This document shows, in pieces, positions 8,492 to 20,215 of a stretch of 35,368 nucleotides of DNA. The position numbers were made by a program, and so were the translations under genes. The notes under the pieces were generated by a model. The model did no database searches, was not told where the DNA came from, and saw nothing but the letters and a program-made list of their open reading frames with translations. Position 1 is the first letter of the stretch. Each line of letters begins with the position of its first letter. The DNA is from Nitrospirota bacterium (lineage in GTDB: Bacteria > Nitrospirota > Nitrospiria > JACQBZ01): contig JACQFA010000045.1 of the NCBI GenBank assembly GCA_016200255.1, positions 1 through 35,368 of the forward strand, written 5' to 3'.

Positions 8492-8527
8492 AAAAAGGCG
8501 GCTTTTCCGAAATCCGGAAAAGCCGCC
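8490..8527 (-). terminator. intrinsic terminator of the aspS-79aa operon
   Basis: A 13-bp GC-rich stem (GGCGGCTTTTCCG with its complement, 8497-8527) has a short loop. On the minus strand it is followed by a run of T at 8496-8490, so it terminates the leftward operon. There is no T-run on the plus-strand side, although the hairpin could still protect the 3' end of the molybdoenzyme mRNA. Confidence 0.85.
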
Positions 8528-8545
8528 CATGTGGTACAAAACCCG

Positions 8546-8785
8546 TTACTTTTTCTTACCCCTCCGAGCCATCTTCGCCCTGGAGATATCGCCCTGCTTG
8601 TCGATGAAATAGAGATAGCCTTCTTCTCTCTTGACACCCGCCTTGGCGATCTTCTGGGGCTTGCCCGGATTATGCTTTCCCCCGCCCCGGGCCATCTTCG
8701 TCCGGGAAACATCGCCCTGCTTGTCAAGGTAGTAGAGCCATCCCTTTTCGCGCTTTACTCCCGCCTTGGCTACCTTTTGGGCCAT
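8546..8785 (-). CDS. small basic protein made of two tandem 'KREKGxLYxxDKQGDxSRxKMAR' units
   Basis: The product is 79 aa. The start at 8785 is set by a near-perfect ribosome site (AAGGAGGTGA) about 9 nt upstream; a longer frame to 8884 overlaps aspS and is not needed. The protein is two copies of a roughly 33-residue unit, AKAGVKREKGWLYYLDKQGD-(V/I)SR-(T/A)KMAR, joined by a Gly/His/Asn/Pro linker and ending in RRGKKK. It is strongly basic, with no Cys and no signal peptide. I do not recognise the family or a function. It is the last gene of the operon, 43 nt after aspS, and is closed by a strong terminator, so it is a real expressed gene. A small nucleic-acid- or ribosome-associated protein would fit its charge, but that is speculation. 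Confidence 0.8.
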   Translation of the reverse strand: MAQKVAKAGVKREKGWLYYLDKQGDVSRTKMARGGGKHNPGKPQKIAKAGVKREEGYLYFIDKQGDISRAKMARRGKKK

Positions 8786-8828
8786 CCTGTCCTCACCTCC
8801 TTCCAATCTTGAAAGGTTTCTTGCAATA

Positions 8829-10610
8829 CTACTCCACGATATCCGTTTTGATATGTAGTTCCTTGAGTTGTTGTTCCGTGACATGCGACGGCGCGTCGCT
8901 GAGAAGGCAGATCGCCTTCTGTGTTTTTGGAAACGCGATGACGTCGCGGATCGATTCGGCTCCGGAAAGGATCATTGCCAGCCGATCCAGACCGAATGCG
9001 ATCCCCCCGTGGGGCGGCGCCCCGTATTCAAACGCCTCCAGCAGGAAGCCGAATTTTTCCTGGGCCGATACGGGATCAATGCCGAGCAGCTTGAACATGC
9101 CGGACTGAATCTCGCGGCGATGAATCCGGATGCTTCCACCGCCGATCTCCGAACCGTTGAGAACAAGATCATAGGCCTTCGCGCGGACCCGTTTCGGGTC
9201 CGTTTCGAGCAGCGGCAGATCCTCGTCCAACGGCGAGGTAAACGGATGGTGCATGGCGACGTACCGCTGCTCGGTCTCGTCATATTCCAGGAGTGGAAAA
9301 TCCGTGACCCAGACGAAACGGAACTGATCCGCCGGAATGAGTTGGAATCGTTCCGCCAACTGAACTCTCAACCCGCCCATCACCTCCCTCGCGACCTTGA
9401 GCTGATCTGCCACAAACAAAAGTAGATCGCCCGCCTTCGCCGAAAGGGCGACTGACAGTTTTCGGAGCAGCGGCTCGCCGAGAAATTTTACGATGGGCGA
9501 CTCAAACCCCTCGGGGGATACCTTGACCCAGGCCAGTCCCTTCGCTCCAAGCGCCTTCGCCGCCTCGGTCAGTTCGTCCAGTTCCTTTCGGGACAGCGTC
9601 GCTTTTCCATCCAGCACCATCGCCTTGACGACGCCCTTCCGGTTCAGTGTTTCCTGAAAAACTTGAAACGATGAGTCGGCCGCCAGGGAAGAGACATCGT
9701 GGATTTCGAGTCCGAAACGAAGATCCGGCTTGTCGCTGCCGTATCGTTCCATCGCCTCCTGATAGGACAGTCTCGGAAAGGGGGTCGAAAGACGCAGCCC
9801 CTTCACCATCTGAAAAACCTCGGTCAGCATCGTCTCCATCAGGGACAGGATATCGTCCCGGTCCACGAAGGAAAGCTCAAAATCGATCTGGGTGAATTCC
9901 GGCTGGCGGTCCGAGCGAAGGTCTTCATCACGAAAGCACCGGGCGACCTGGTAATACCGCTCTATCCCGGCCACCATCAGGATCTGCTTGAACAACTGGG
10001 GCGATTGGGGCAGCGCGTAGAACTGACCGGGATTGACGCGACTGGGAACCAGATAGTCCCGCGCGCCCTCGGGTGTGCTCTTGGTGAGTTGCGGCGTTTC
10101 GACCTCGATAAAACCGTACCCGTCCAGAAAGTTCCGAACGACACGCAGGATTTGATGCCGCCGTCTTAAATTGGCCAGCATGCGCGGGCGGCGGAGATCG
10201 AGATACCGGTACTTCAGACGCAGGTTCTCCGAGACCAGCACGTTGTCCTCGATCGGAAAAGGCGGTGTCTTGGACGGATTAAGAATTTCAAGCTCGTCCG
10301 CAATCAGTTCAACCTGCCCCGTGCTCAAGTGGATATTAACGGTCCCTTCCGGACGGGCCTCCACTTTTCCGCCCACCGCGATCACGTCCTCGCTTCGAAG
10401 ATCGTGGGCCTGCTTGTGAATGTCCGGAGACAGCGTCGGATTGAATACGACCTGCGTGATTCCTTCCCGATCCCGAAGATCAATGAAGATCAGTCCGCCG
10501 TGATCCCGGCGTGACTGGACCCATCCCATCAGCGTGGCCATCCGGCCGATATCCGTCTTCCTGAGCCTTCCGCAATCATCTGTCCGTTTCAATCCAACAA
10601 CCTCGTTCAT
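8829..10610 (-). CDS. aspS: aspartate--tRNA ligase (probably non-discriminating type)
   Basis: The product is 593 aa, the usual length of bacterial AspRS, which charges tRNA-Asp with aspartate. An N-terminal OB-fold anticodon domain (GWVQSRRDHGGLIFIDLRDR) is followed by the class II core. Motif 2 lies in FRDEDLRSDRQPEFTQIDFE and motif 3 in GLDRLAMILSGAESIRDVI; the bacterial GAD insertion lies between. Residue 37 is His in the RRDHGG loop, as in AspRS enzymes reported to accept tRNA-Asn as well; E. coli has RRDLGS at this place. If so, the cell would need GatCAB to convert Asp-tRNA-Asn. The gene lies 23 nt after rluB. The ribosome site is weak. Confidence 0.95.
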   Translation of the reverse strand: MNEVVGLKRTDDCGRLRKTDIGRMATLMGWVQSRRDHGGLIFIDLRDREGITQVVFNPTLSPDIHKQAHDLRSEDVIAVGGKVEARPEGTVNIHLSTGQVELIADELEILNPSKTPPFPIEDNVLVSENLRLKYRYLDLRRPRMLANLRRRHQILRVVRNFLDGYGFIEVETPQLTKSTPEGARDYLVPSRVNPGQFYALPQSPQLFKQILMVAGIERYYQVARCFRDEDLRSDRQPEFTQIDFELSFVDRDDILSLMETMLTEVFQMVKGLRLSTPFPRLSYQEAMERYGSDKPDLRFGLEIHDVSSLAADSSFQVFQETLNRKGVVKAMVLDGKATLSRKELDELTEAAKALGAKGLAWVKVSPEGFESPIVKFLGEPLLRKLSVALSAKAGDLLLFVADQLKVAREVMGGLRVQLAERFQLIPADQFRFVWVTDFPLLEYDETEQRYVAMHHPFTSPLDEDLPLLETDPKRVRAKAYDLVLNGSEIGGGSIRIHRREIQSGMFKLLGIDPVSAQEKFGFLLEAFEYGAPPHGGIAFGLDRLAMILSGAESIRDVIAFPKTQKAICLLSDAPSHVTEQQLKELHIKTDIVE

Positions 10611-10633
10611 TTTAATCGGTGGGCCGACTTCCT

Positions 10634-11404
10634 TTATGTGCCGACGGCCCGGCTCATCTTCGGCGCGGGCCTCGCCCGTCTGGGAGCCGTGATATATTGT
10701 TTTAGTGATTTGATTTCCTGCGATGTCAGATAGCGGTACCGGCCGACCGGCAGCGCGCCCAGCTCCAGCTTCCCCACCCGGATCCGTTTCAATTTGGTCA
10801 CCGGATGATCCATCGTTTCCAACATCCGACGGATCTGGCGGTTGCGTCCTTCATGGATCGTCATCTCCAGCCATGAGTTCTTTTCGGTCTTTTCGATTTT
10901 CCGCACCTGGCACGGCAGTGTCCGGCCGTCCGACAGCTCCACCCCTTTTGAAAGCGTCCGGATCTCCTCGTCCGTCAGAACCCCCCTGACCTTGATCTCG
11001 TACGTTTTTGGGACTTCAAAACTCGGATGGAGCATTTTCTGGACCAGCTCTCCGTCATTCGTCAGGAGCAGCAGGCCTTCGCTGTCGTAGTCGAGCCGGC
11101 CCACCGGATAGACGCGGATACGAACCCCCCGCAGCAACTCCTTCACCGTAACCCGGCCCATCGGATCCGACAGCGTCGTGACCACCTCGCGGGGTTTGTT
11201 CAGCATGAGATACGCCTTGGGCTGTTTCGGATTGATCAGCTTTCCGGAAACTTTGATATGATCCCGCTCCGAATCGGCCTTGCTGCCCAGTTCGTGCACA
11301 ACGCGCCCGTTGACCGTCACAGCGCCGGCCGTCATGAGTTCCTCGGCCTTCCGGCGGGAGGCGACCCCGGCTCTCGAAATGATTTTTTGCAACCGTTCAA
11401 GCAT
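10634..11404 (-). CDS. rluB: 23S rRNA pseudouridine synthase, RluB/RsuA family
   Basis: The product is 256 aa from the ATG at 11404. An earlier in-frame ATG at 11416 overlaps the end of guaA, but the shorter form begins like the family (MLERLQKIISRAGVASRRKAEE) and has GGGAG just upstream. An S4 RNA-binding domain occupies about residues 1-60. The catalytic domain contains PVGRLDYDSEGLLLLTNDGE, whose Asp in GRLD is the nucleophile. A Lys/Arg-rich tail follows (RRARPAPKM). By family it isomerises a uridine in helix 80-93 of 23S rRNA, but RsuA/RluB/RluE specificity cannot be settled from sequence alone. It lies in the guaB-guaA-rluB-aspS run. Confidence 0.85.
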   Translation of the reverse strand: MLERLQKIISRAGVASRRKAEELMTAGAVTVNGRVVHELGSKADSERDHIKVSGKLINPKQPKAYLMLNKPREVVTTLSDPMGRVTVKELLRGVRIRVYPVGRLDYDSEGLLLLTNDGELVQKMLHPSFEVPKTYEIKVRGVLTDEEIRTLSKGVELSDGRTLPCQVRKIEKTEKNSWLEMTIHEGRNRQIRRMLETMDHPVTKLKRIRVGKLELGALPVGRYRYLTSQEIKSLKQYITAPRRARPAPKMSRAVGT

Positions 11405-11406
11405 CC

Positions 11407-13002
<1,596 letters not shown>

Positions 13003-13034
13003 GACTACCTTGAGTTGATCCCTTCAAAATCTGA

Positions 13035-14335
<1,301 letters not shown>

Positions 14336-14390
14336 GGATGCTCGTCTCTAAAAAAAACCGACCGATGCGACTCCTCGTCGAAAACGGTGG

Positions 14391-14423
14391 ATCATAATTA
14401 GCATATTCCCACGACGGCGTCAA
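14391..14423 (-). promoter_or_regulatory. guaB: possible promoter/leader before guaB
   Basis: On the minus strand TTGACG (14418-14423) precedes an AT-rich stretch with TATGAT (14391-14396), but the spacer is about 21 nt, longer than ideal. Further down the leader a small CGAC/GTCG hairpin (14368-14380) and a run of eight T (14350-14357) lie just before the ATG. They could be a weak terminator or attenuator. Evidence is modest. Confidence 0.3.
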
Positions 14424-14436
14424 GACAAATTCAGTT

Positions 14437-14808
14437 CTACCAGCGGAAAACGAGCAACGGGAGCTCAATGGAAGACACCGCATGAGGACTGTCAGTGACG
14501 GGGGTGAAATCGGCGCGGGTCCGCTCCCCGGCTGAGAGGAATTGCGGGATGGGTTGCGGAACAGGTTGAACGGCATGCAGAGGGCGGGTTGCGGACGCCG
14601 TGGACGTCAGGAGGCCTGGATTTTCTTCCGAAGGCTTGCGTTCACTGACTTGCGAAGTGTAGGAAAAACCCCAGAACACGACACCGGCGCCGATCACGAC
14701 CGCACCGCCCACCGAGAAGGAGACATAAACGTGCGTTTCGGCCCGACTCAGGCTCGGTCGCAGACAGATCACGAAGGCAACGGTCAGGATCAGAATTCCC
14801 CGTTTCAT
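14437..14808 (-). CDS. small secreted or membrane-anchored protein, unknown function
   Basis: The product is 123 aa. The start at 14808 follows an AGGTGGGA ribosome site; a longer frame from 14835 adds only MVGKGKVGP. The N-terminus is a signal peptide (MKRGILILTVAFVICLR...SRAE). It is followed by a hydrophobic segment rich in Val and Gly (VSFSVGGAVVIGAGVVFWGF) that could be a membrane span, then a Pro/Ser/Thr-rich tail of about 70 residues (VQPVPQPIPQFL). I do not recognise a family. It sits between pfkA and guaB in the same direction. Confidence 0.6.
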   Translation of the reverse strand: MKRGILILTVAFVICLRPSLSRAETHVYVSFSVGGAVVIGAGVVFWGFSYTSQVSERKPSEENPGLLTSTASATRPLHAVQPVPQPIPQFLSAGERTRADFTPVTDSPHAVSSIELPLLVFRW

Positions 14809-14865
14809 GGGTCCCACCTTACCCTTCCCGACCATGAATGTAAATCGTAACCGGCATGACTATTT

Positions 14866-15837
14866 TTATCGGGCAAGAATACGTGCCAACTCCACCATGC
14901 GAAGATCCAGCGGCTTTTTCATCTCGGCCGTTTCGGACAGAGACGTCATCGTGATTTCTCCTTTGAGCAATCCCGCCAGAACATCGAATTGACCGCGACG
15001 GATGGCATCAACGGCCGCAGCCCCCAGCCGCGTCGCGAGCAATCGGTCGTACGCGCCCGGCGCCCCACCCCGCTGTACATGTCCCAGCGTCGTCACCCGC
15101 AGCTCAAACCCGATCCGTTGATGATGGTCCTGGAAATGGGCCGCGATCTCGGCCGCTTTATACTTTGCTCCTTCGGCGACTACACCGATGGCATGCGATT
15201 TTCCCCGATCGTAGGCCGCGCGCAACTCGCTTGCGATCCATTCCGGATCGGATGACACTTCGGGGATAGCGATCACTTCGGCTCCTCCCGCGATGCCGGC
15301 CATCAGTGCGAGGTATCCGCAATGACGCCCCATCACTTCGACCAGGAAGGCCCGTTGATGTGAGGAGGCGGTCGTCTTGAGTCGATCGATCGCTTCCAGC
15401 GCGATATTGAGCGCGGTGTCCACGCCGATGGTGATTTCGCTGCCGTATAAATCATTATCGATGGTGGACGCCACGCCCACGACGGGGAAGCCCTGCTGAG
15501 AGAGGGCATGAGCTCCGGCTTGGGAGCCATTGCCGCCGATGACGATCAGTCCTTCCAACCCCTGGGTCTTCAGTGTGGACAGGGCCTTCTGCCGGCCGGG
15601 CTCCGTCATAAACTCCGGGCTTCGGGTGCTCCCAAGAATCGTGCCGCCTCGGCCGATGATCCCGCCTACATCCCGCGTTCCCAAACGGACAAGATCGCCC
15701 GTGATCAGACCGGCATAGCCGTGCCGAACGCCGAACACCTCCATTCCTTCTGCGATCGCCTTTCGCGTCACGGCCCGGATCGCGGCATTCATTCCGGGGG
15801 CATCGCCCCCGCTGGTCAAGACCCCGATTCTTTTCAT
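14866..15837 (-). CDS. pfkA: 6-phosphofructokinase
   Basis: The product is 323 aa, the normal size of a short bacterial PfkA. It phosphorylates fructose 6-phosphate to fructose 1,6-bisphosphate. Visible motifs are TSGGDAPGMNAAIR (nucleotide site), GSTRSPEF, TIDNDLYGSE (catalytic Asp), SSHQRAFLVEVMGRHCGYLAL (substrate site) and TTLGHVQRGGAP. The loop that reads GGDGS in E. coli reads GGNGSQ here; glycine at the following position favours ATP over pyrophosphate, but the phosphoryl donor is not certain. The ribosome site AGGGAAAGAGAG is close to the ATG. It is in the leftward operon headed by the cytochrome gene. Confidence 0.93.
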   Translation of the reverse strand: MKRIGVLTSGGDAPGMNAAIRAVTRKAIAEGMEVFGVRHGYAGLITGDLVRLGTRDVGGIIGRGGTILGSTRSPEFMTEPGRQKALSTLKTQGLEGLIVIGGNGSQAGAHALSQQGFPVVGVASTIDNDLYGSEITIGVDTALNIALEAIDRLKTTASSHQRAFLVEVMGRHCGYLALMAGIAGGAEVIAIPEVSSDPEWIASELRAAYDRGKSHAIGVVAEGAKYKAAEIAAHFQDHHQRIGFELRVTTLGHVQRGGAPGAYDRLLATRLGAAAVDAIRRGQFDVLAGLLKGEITMTSLSETAEMKKPLDLRMVELARILAR

Positions 15838-15892
15838 TCTCTCTTTCCCTTCATCTCAGCATCTTATCGGGCGGATTCATGGAGGAAGTTTT

Positions 15893-16189
15893 TCACGCAG
15901 ATCGCGGTCGATCCAGAACCGAACCGGACTTGGTTCTCATGGTTCTTTTTCGGGAAGACGTCTTGACCTTAACAACGGTTTCGGCTTTTGTCTCGACTTT
16001 GGTCTCGGCCAGGACCAACCGTTCGGCCTCAAACCAGTCCTCGGTGTCAAGGCCGTGGGCCCCACCCCGTTTCTCGTATAGTTCGTACGCCTTCCGCTCG
16101 ATCCGTTCGCGAAGTGCCGGGTTCAAAGTAACCGCTTCAGAGAAGCCGGGATTGGACACGTCACCGGTCTTGTTTGATTTTTTCTTCAT
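15893..16189 (-). CDS. DUF2934 family protein
   Basis: The product is 98 aa. The central part, RERIERKAYELYEKRGGAHGLDTEDWFEAERLV, has the layout of the DUF2934 domain (helical, I.rRAYeLyeerG...G.d.eDWl.AE). The flanks are charged: a Lys/Ser-rich start and a basic tail with TSSRKRTMRTKSG. A strong GGAGGAGG ribosome site lies just upstream. No biochemical role is established for the family. It sits 14 nt after the cytochrome gene. Confidence 0.8.
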   Translation of the reverse strand: MKKKSNKTGDVSNPGFSEAVTLNPALRERIERKAYELYEKRGGAHGLDTEDWFEAERLVLAETKVETKAETVVKVKTSSRKRTMRTKSGSVLDRPRSA

Positions 16190-16203
16190 CGGGCTTCCTC
16201 CTC

Positions 16204-16533
16204 CTACTTTTGCATTTCATCTTGCAGGTATATAACCAGTGCATCCGCTTCGGCCTCCGAGGCCAGCCCGCCCGGCATGGGATTCATCATCTTCGGATAC
16301 TTCTTTTCCTTCTCCGTCCGGCCCGCCACGATCACCTTCTTTATATCGGCCGGGGCTCCTTTCGTGATAAACGGATTGCCTTTCAGCGCCGGGCCCACCT
16401 GGGTTCCTTCCCCTTTCGGACCGTGACAGGCGCTGCATTTGGAACCAAAAAGCTGCGCCGCGTCCATTGCCTGTGAGATTCCTGGAGTGGCAAGAGCGAT
16501 CGTGATGACGAGACTTCCAGTAATCTTCAACAT
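16204..16533 (-). CDS. periplasmic c-type cytochrome, single haem
   Basis: The product is 109 aa from the ATG at 16533, chosen because AAGGAGGT lies 5-6 nt upstream; a longer frame to 16563 has no ribosome site. A Sec signal peptide ends near residue 22 (SQA). The haem motif is CSACH (Cys33, Cys36, His37). A Met in MMNPMPGG is the likely sixth ligand, as in class I cytochromes. The family carries single electrons in the periplasm. Its donor and acceptor are unknown; the molybdoenzyme at 7490 needs such a carrier, but nothing links the two genes beyond being in the same window. It heads the long leftward operon. Confidence 0.88.
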   Translation of the reverse strand: MLKITGSLVITIALATPGISQAMDAAQLFGSKCSACHGPKGEGTQVGPALKGNPFITKGAPADIKKVIVAGRTEKEKKYPKMMNPMPGGLASEAEADALVIYLQDEMQK

Positions 16534-16583
16534 GTTCCACCTCCTTCTTCTACCTAAGTTCATACCTGCAAACCGACCCGCTT

Positions 16584-16618
16584 GGTTACCTTGTAACCTA
16601 TTGACCTTAATTTTTCAA
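16584..16618 (-). promoter_or_regulatory. promoter of the cytochrome-pfkA-gua operon with a palindrome on the -10 box
   Basis: On the minus strand TTGAAA (16613-16618), a 17-nt spacer and TACAAG (16590-16595) form a plausible sigma70 promoter. A perfect inverted repeat, GGTTAC-CTT-GTAACC (16584-16598), covers the -10 box, so it could be an operator. Confidence 0.5.
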
Positions 16619-16640
16619 TACCTAATCCTTTCCAAACCAT

Positions 16641-16667
16641 AAAAACCGACTGCCGGTCGGTTTTTTT
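16641..16667. terminator. bidirectional-looking terminator hairpin between the cytochrome and dnaE promoters
   Basis: The stem ACCGAC/GTCGGT (16645-16661) with a 5-nt loop is flanked by A5 on the left and T7 on the right, so it has a T-run in both directions. It lies between two divergent promoters, where neither strand has an obvious upstream gene to stop. It may insulate the two units. Confidence 0.6.
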
Positions 16668-16696
16668 AATTGCACAAATCGGCGGCTCCGCTTTAA

Positions 16697-16726
16697 TTGA
16701 CTTTCTCCCGGTCGTAACGGTACAAT
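16697..16726 (+). promoter_or_regulatory. dnaE: sigma70-like promoter of dnaE-accA
   Basis: TTGACT (16697-16702), an 18-nt spacer and TACAAT (16721-16726). The predicted leader is about 28 nt and has no clear ribosome site before the ATG at 16761. Confidence 0.65.
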
Positions 16727-16760
16727 GGTCCGGAATTTAACCCTCGACTGAAACAACTCC

Positions 16761-19700
16761 ATGAAGCATTCCGATTTCGTCCATCTCCATTGTCACACCC
16801 AGTACAGCCTGCTGGATGGGGCGAACCCGATCAGCGCGCTTCTGGACCAGGCCGTCTCATTCCGAATGCCGGCCCTGGCGATCACCGATCACGGGAATCT
16901 GTTCGGAGCGATCGAGTTCTACCAGAAGGCCCAGGCGGCCGGAATCAAGCCGATCATCGGCTGCGAGATGTACGTCGCCCCCAAAAGCCTTCGCGACAAG
17001 GAATCCGGCGGTCTTCACCATGAATACCATCACCTGATCCTGCTGGCGGCCGACCGCACGGGGTATAAGAACCTGATCAAGCTGGTCAGCACCGCCCACC
17101 TCGACGGCTTCTATTACAAACCGCGCATCGACAAAGAGCTGCTCCAGAAACATCATGAGGGGCTGATCGGCCTGTCGGCCTGCCTTCGTGGCGAGGTTCC
17201 GATGCTTCTGGCCAATGATGAACCGGAAAAGCGTTGGCCGCCGCCGGAGAATACGAAGAGATCCTGGGAAAAGGGAACTTCTACCTGGAAGTACAGCACA
17301 ACGGGCTTGAACAGCAACAAAAGGTCAACAAAGAGCTGATCAAACTCCACCGGAAAACCGGGATGGCGCTGGTCGCCACCAATGACGCCCACTATTTAAC
17401 CCGCGCTCATTCGAAGGCCCATGACATCCTACTCTGCCTTCAGACGGGAAAGACGGTGAACGAGACGGACCGGATGCGGTTCGGATCGGATGAGAACTAC
17501 CTCAAATCGGCTGAGGAAATGCTTGCAAATTTTTCGGAGCTGCACGAAGCGGCCCTCAACACAAAACGGATCGCGGAACGCTGCAACCTTGATCTCACCT
17601 TCGATCAATTTCATCTCCCACATTACAAAGTCCCCGAGGGCTTCACACGGGAACGATATCTTGAAAAACTATCCCGCGAGGGATTGGCGGCGCGTCTTAA
17701 AAACAAGCCGCCCGACGCCCTACCCGACGACGTTTATGGACGACGCCTCGCGACCGAGCTGGCCGTGCTCAACAGTATGGGATACGCCGGTTATTTCCTA
17801 ATCGTCTGGGATATCATCAATTACGCCCGCTCGCATGGAATTCCGGTCGGACCGGGGCGCGGCTCCGCGGCCGGAAGCCTCGTCGCCTACGCACTGCGGA
17901 TAACGGATATCGATCCGATGCGGTATGATCTTCTGTTCGAACGTTTTTTAAACCCCGAACGCGTCTCCCTCCCGGACATCGATATGGACTTCTGCATGGA
18001 CCGCCGGGAGGAGGTGATCCATTACGTCACCGAAAAGTTCGGCCAGGACCATGTCTGCCAGATCATCACCTTCGGAACCATGGCCGCCAAGGCCGTCATC
18101 CGGGACGTCGGGCGCGTGATGGAACAGCCCTACGCCGAGGTGGACAAGGTGGCGAAGCTTGTTCCGAACACGATCGGGATTACGCTGGATGAAGCGGTCA
18201 AGGCCGAACCGCGCCTTCAGGAACTCTTGAAGACCGATCCCAAGATTCAAGAATTGCTGACGCTGGCCCGCTCATTGGAAGGTTTAGCGCGGCATGCTTC
18301 CACTCATGCCGCCGGCGTCGTGATCTCGGAAGAACCGCTGACGGATCACGTGCCGTTGTACCGGGGGGCCAAGGGCGAGATCGTGACGCAATACGCCAAG
18401 GACGATCTGGAGAAGATCGGGCTGGTCAAATTCGACCTCCTCGGCCTCCGGACGCTCACGGTCATTGACCAGGCCGTAAAACTGATCAATAAAAAACGGT
18501 CTGCTGAAGAAGCGATCCGGCCCATTGAATTCCCGTTGGACGATCTCAAAACATATCAGAAGCTCTCCTCCGGCGAGACGGTCGGCATCTTCCAGCTGGA
18601 AAGCCGGGGAATGCGCGACCTGCTCGTCAAACTCAAACCGGAGGTGTTCGAAGATCTGATCGCCATCCTGGCGTTGTACCGTCCCGGCCCAATCGGGAGC
18701 GGGATGGTGGACGACTTTATCAAACGGAAACGCGGCCTCATTCCGATCAAATACGAACTGCCCCAGCTCAAAGAAATTCTTCAAGAGACCTACGGCGTGA
18801 TTGTCTATCAGGAGCAGGTGATGAAGATCGCCAATGTTCTGGCCGGCTTCAGCCTGGGACAGGCCGATCTTCTCCGCCGGGCGATGGGAAAGAAAAAGCC
18901 GGAGGAGATGGAGAAACAGAAGGAGCGATTCATCGATGGCGCGCGGGGCAACGGCATTCCCGAGAAGAAGGCCGAAAAGCTGTTCGATCTCATGGCCTAT
19001 TTCGCCGGCTACGGATTCAACAAATCCCACAGCGCGGCCTACGCCCTGATCTCTTACCAGACCGCTTATCTCAAGACGCATTATCCGGTCGAGTTCATGG
19101 CGGCGCTGCTCTCGAGCGAGATGGGGAATTCTGACAAAGTGGTCCGTTACATCACCGAATGCCGCGCGATGAACATTAAAATCCTTCCGCCCGACGTGAA
19201 TGAAAGCCGGCGGGATTTTACGGTGGTCGAGGACGGCATCCGGTTCGGCCTCGCCGCCATCAAGAACGTGGGCGACAATGCAATCGATTCGATCCGCGAG
19301 GCCCGCGAAGAGGGCGGACCGTTCATCTCCATTTTTGATTTCTGCCGTCGGATCGATTCCCGCCGGGTCAACCGCCGCGCGATTGAGGGATTCATCAAAA
19401 GCGGCGCCCTGGACTCGACGAAGGCCCGGCGGTCCCAGATGACGGCCGTCATGGAAAAGGCGGTCGAGGAAGGGAACGTCGCGCAACGGGACCGGCTGCA
19501 GGGACAGGAAGCTCTGTTCGGACTTGAATCCGCCGATTCAAAAGCCGTTGCGGACCCGCTCCCTCCCCTCGAGGAATGGGACGAAACACAGATGCTGCGG
19601 CTGGAGAAGGAAAGCGTCGGTTTCTATATCACCGGCCATCCCCTTGTCCGTTACGCCGAAGAGCTGCGCAATGTTTCCACGGCCAACGCCGAAACCCTGG

Positions 19701-20215
19701 TCGACGTTCCCGAGGACCGGCAGGTCAAGCTCTGCGGCATCATCGTTCAGCAGAAGATCATCACCACGAAGCGCGGCGACAAGATGGCCAACCTGACCCT
19801 TGAGGATCTGCACGGCCTGTTCGAGGTCCTGGTCTTCCCGGACCTGTACAAAAAAACGTCGGCGATCCTGGGACCGGACATACCGCTCTTCGTCACGGGG
19901 TTTGTGGACAAAGGCGACAAAGGAACCAAGGTCAAGGCCGTCGGGATCGAATTACTGGCCAACGTGCGGGAACAGGTCACGCGCCGCGTGGACATCTGCC
20001 TGAATTCCACCGGCCTGACGTCGCAGGACTTTCAACGTTTAAAGGAAATCTTGCTCCGTCACCGCGGCCCCTGTCCGGTCTTTCTCCGGCTCGGCATGCC
20101 CAATCAGACCGAGTCCACGATCGCGGTGGACGAGCAGGTTCGGATCAAGCCGTCCGATCTTTTTGTCTCGGACGTCGAACGCGAGTTCGGGAAGGGTACG
20201 GTCGTCTTCCGATGA
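16761..20215 (+). CDS. dnaE: DNA polymerase III alpha subunit, with a one-base frameshift
   Basis: This is the replicative polymerase. An N-terminal PHP domain (VHLHCHTQYSLLDGANP, ITDHGNLFGAIEFY) precedes the polymerase core, with GPGRGSAAGSLVAYALR, the catalytic aspartates in PDIDMDFCMDRR, and GFNKSHSAAYALISYQTAYLK. A C-terminal OB-fold region follows. The frame breaks at 17230-17231: one frame reads ...LLANDEPEKRWPPPEN and then loses similarity, while the next frame takes up as ALAAAGEYEEILGKGNFYLE. Adding one G (AAAAGGCG in place of AAAAGCG) restores a single 1,151-aa protein, the normal DnaE length. An essential gene with an otherwise perfect frame suggests a sequencing error. The stop overlaps the accA start (ATGA). 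Confidence 0.93.

Noticed and set aside
17225..17240. dnaX-like programmed frameshift in dnaE
   Set aside because: The A-run is short (AAAAG) and there is no slippery heptamer with a following hairpin that I can see; a sequencing deletion is simpler.
18284..19486. 400-aa minus-strand frame inside dnaE
   Set aside because: It is the complement of the conserved polymerase core, a known high-GC shadow effect.
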